Positions 63,948 through 64,000 of a stretch of DNA of 64,000 nt are shown here, one piece after another (position 1 is the stretch's first letter; the number at the start of each line of letters is the position of its first letter). This DNA comes from DASYKT01 sp963718105 (GTDB lineage Bacteria > Acidobacteriota > Blastocatellia > Pyrinomonadales > Pyrinomonadaceae). Made by a program: the position numbers and the translations under genes. Under the pieces are notes generated by a model. It saw only the letters and a list, made by a program, of their open reading frames with translations, did not search any database and had not been told where the DNA came from. The stretch is taken from assembly GCA_963718105.1 (NCBI GenBank), contig OY970352.1, positions 3,286,001 to 3,350,000 on the forward strand, read 5' to 3'.

Positions 63948-64000
63948 TATCGTTCTCAATAAATAAAGCTATATCTTCTGAAAACAAAGAGTATACCTTG

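Overview
The window reads as a chromosomal piece of an Acidobacteriota genome, most likely class Blastocatellia (Pyrinomonadaceae-like). This is inferred from gene content only: Oar-like TonB receptors with an N-terminal carboxypeptidase-regulatory domain, ECF sigma factors next to serine/threonine kinase and CHAT proteins, a PadR regulator with small membrane proteins that resemble the N-termini of acidobacterial permeases, a fused 2-oxoacid dehydrogenase E1, and a Sdh1-type succinate dehydrogenase. I saw no rRNA, tRNA, CRISPR array, prophage or complete insertion sequence.

Layout. 1-5.1 kb: the end of a Bax-inhibitor-1 membrane protein, a flippase-like membrane protein, acyl-CoA dehydrogenase, GNAT acetyltransferase, a radical SAM protein of the SplB-like type and a small TPR protein. 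5.3-10.6 kb: fused alpha/beta E1 of a branched-chain 2-oxoacid dehydrogenase, then a LytS-type histidine kinase with its LytTR response regulator. 10.9-17.9 kb: a ZnuD-like TonB receptor, metallophosphoesterase overlapping pgsA, a GYF-2-like membrane protein, and a padR operon with two paralogous membrane proteins. 18.2-22.6 kb: dnaK, a MazEF-like toxin-antitoxin pair, dnaJ and an hspR-type MerR repressor, with a HAIR-like operator before dnaK. 22.7-24.9 kb: an arsenic cluster (arsC, aquaglyceroporin, arsI, with arsR divergent). 25-33.3 kb: DUF4388 protein, a truncated HNH-type fragment inside an inverted repeat, acs, smc with a long head insertion, and a small secreted protein. 33.5-38.9 kb: two large secreted proteins (HAF repeats; parallel beta-helix plus FG-GAP repeats). 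39.1-42.0 kb: inositol-3-phosphate synthase and a single-module Clp-type ATPase. 42.3-52.3 kb: three ECF sigma factors, one upstream of a kinase/PEGA/FGE/hydrolase fusion and one upstream of a giant TPR-CHAT protease and an unknown cytosolic protein. 52.5-58.3 kb: a methyltransferase, a TPR-like protein and the sdhC-sdhA-sdhB operon interrupted by an FRG-domain gene. 58.5-63.9 kb: a minus-strand cluster of cupredoxin-like protein, unknown protein, Oar-like TonB receptor and BNR-repeat lipoprotein, possibly concerned with copper.

Two features run through the whole window. First, many intergenic gaps carry paired inverted repeats from a few families (A: GTCAGAACCGGGA...; B: GGCAGAAACGCGACAGTT...; C: TGTAGCGCC with GTCTCG hairpins; D: GGAGCGCGGACGG...), often touching a stop codon. 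Second, several genes have a -10-like hexamer about 8 bases before the start codon and no Shine-Dalgarno sequence, suggesting leaderless transcripts (GNAT, radical SAM, histidine kinase, padR, arsR).

The best candidates for less-described biology are the sigma/TPR-CHAT/unknown-protein operon (47.1-52.3 kb), the FRG gene inside sdh, the toxin-antitoxin pair inside the heat-shock operon, the enlarged SMC head and the paired repeat families.
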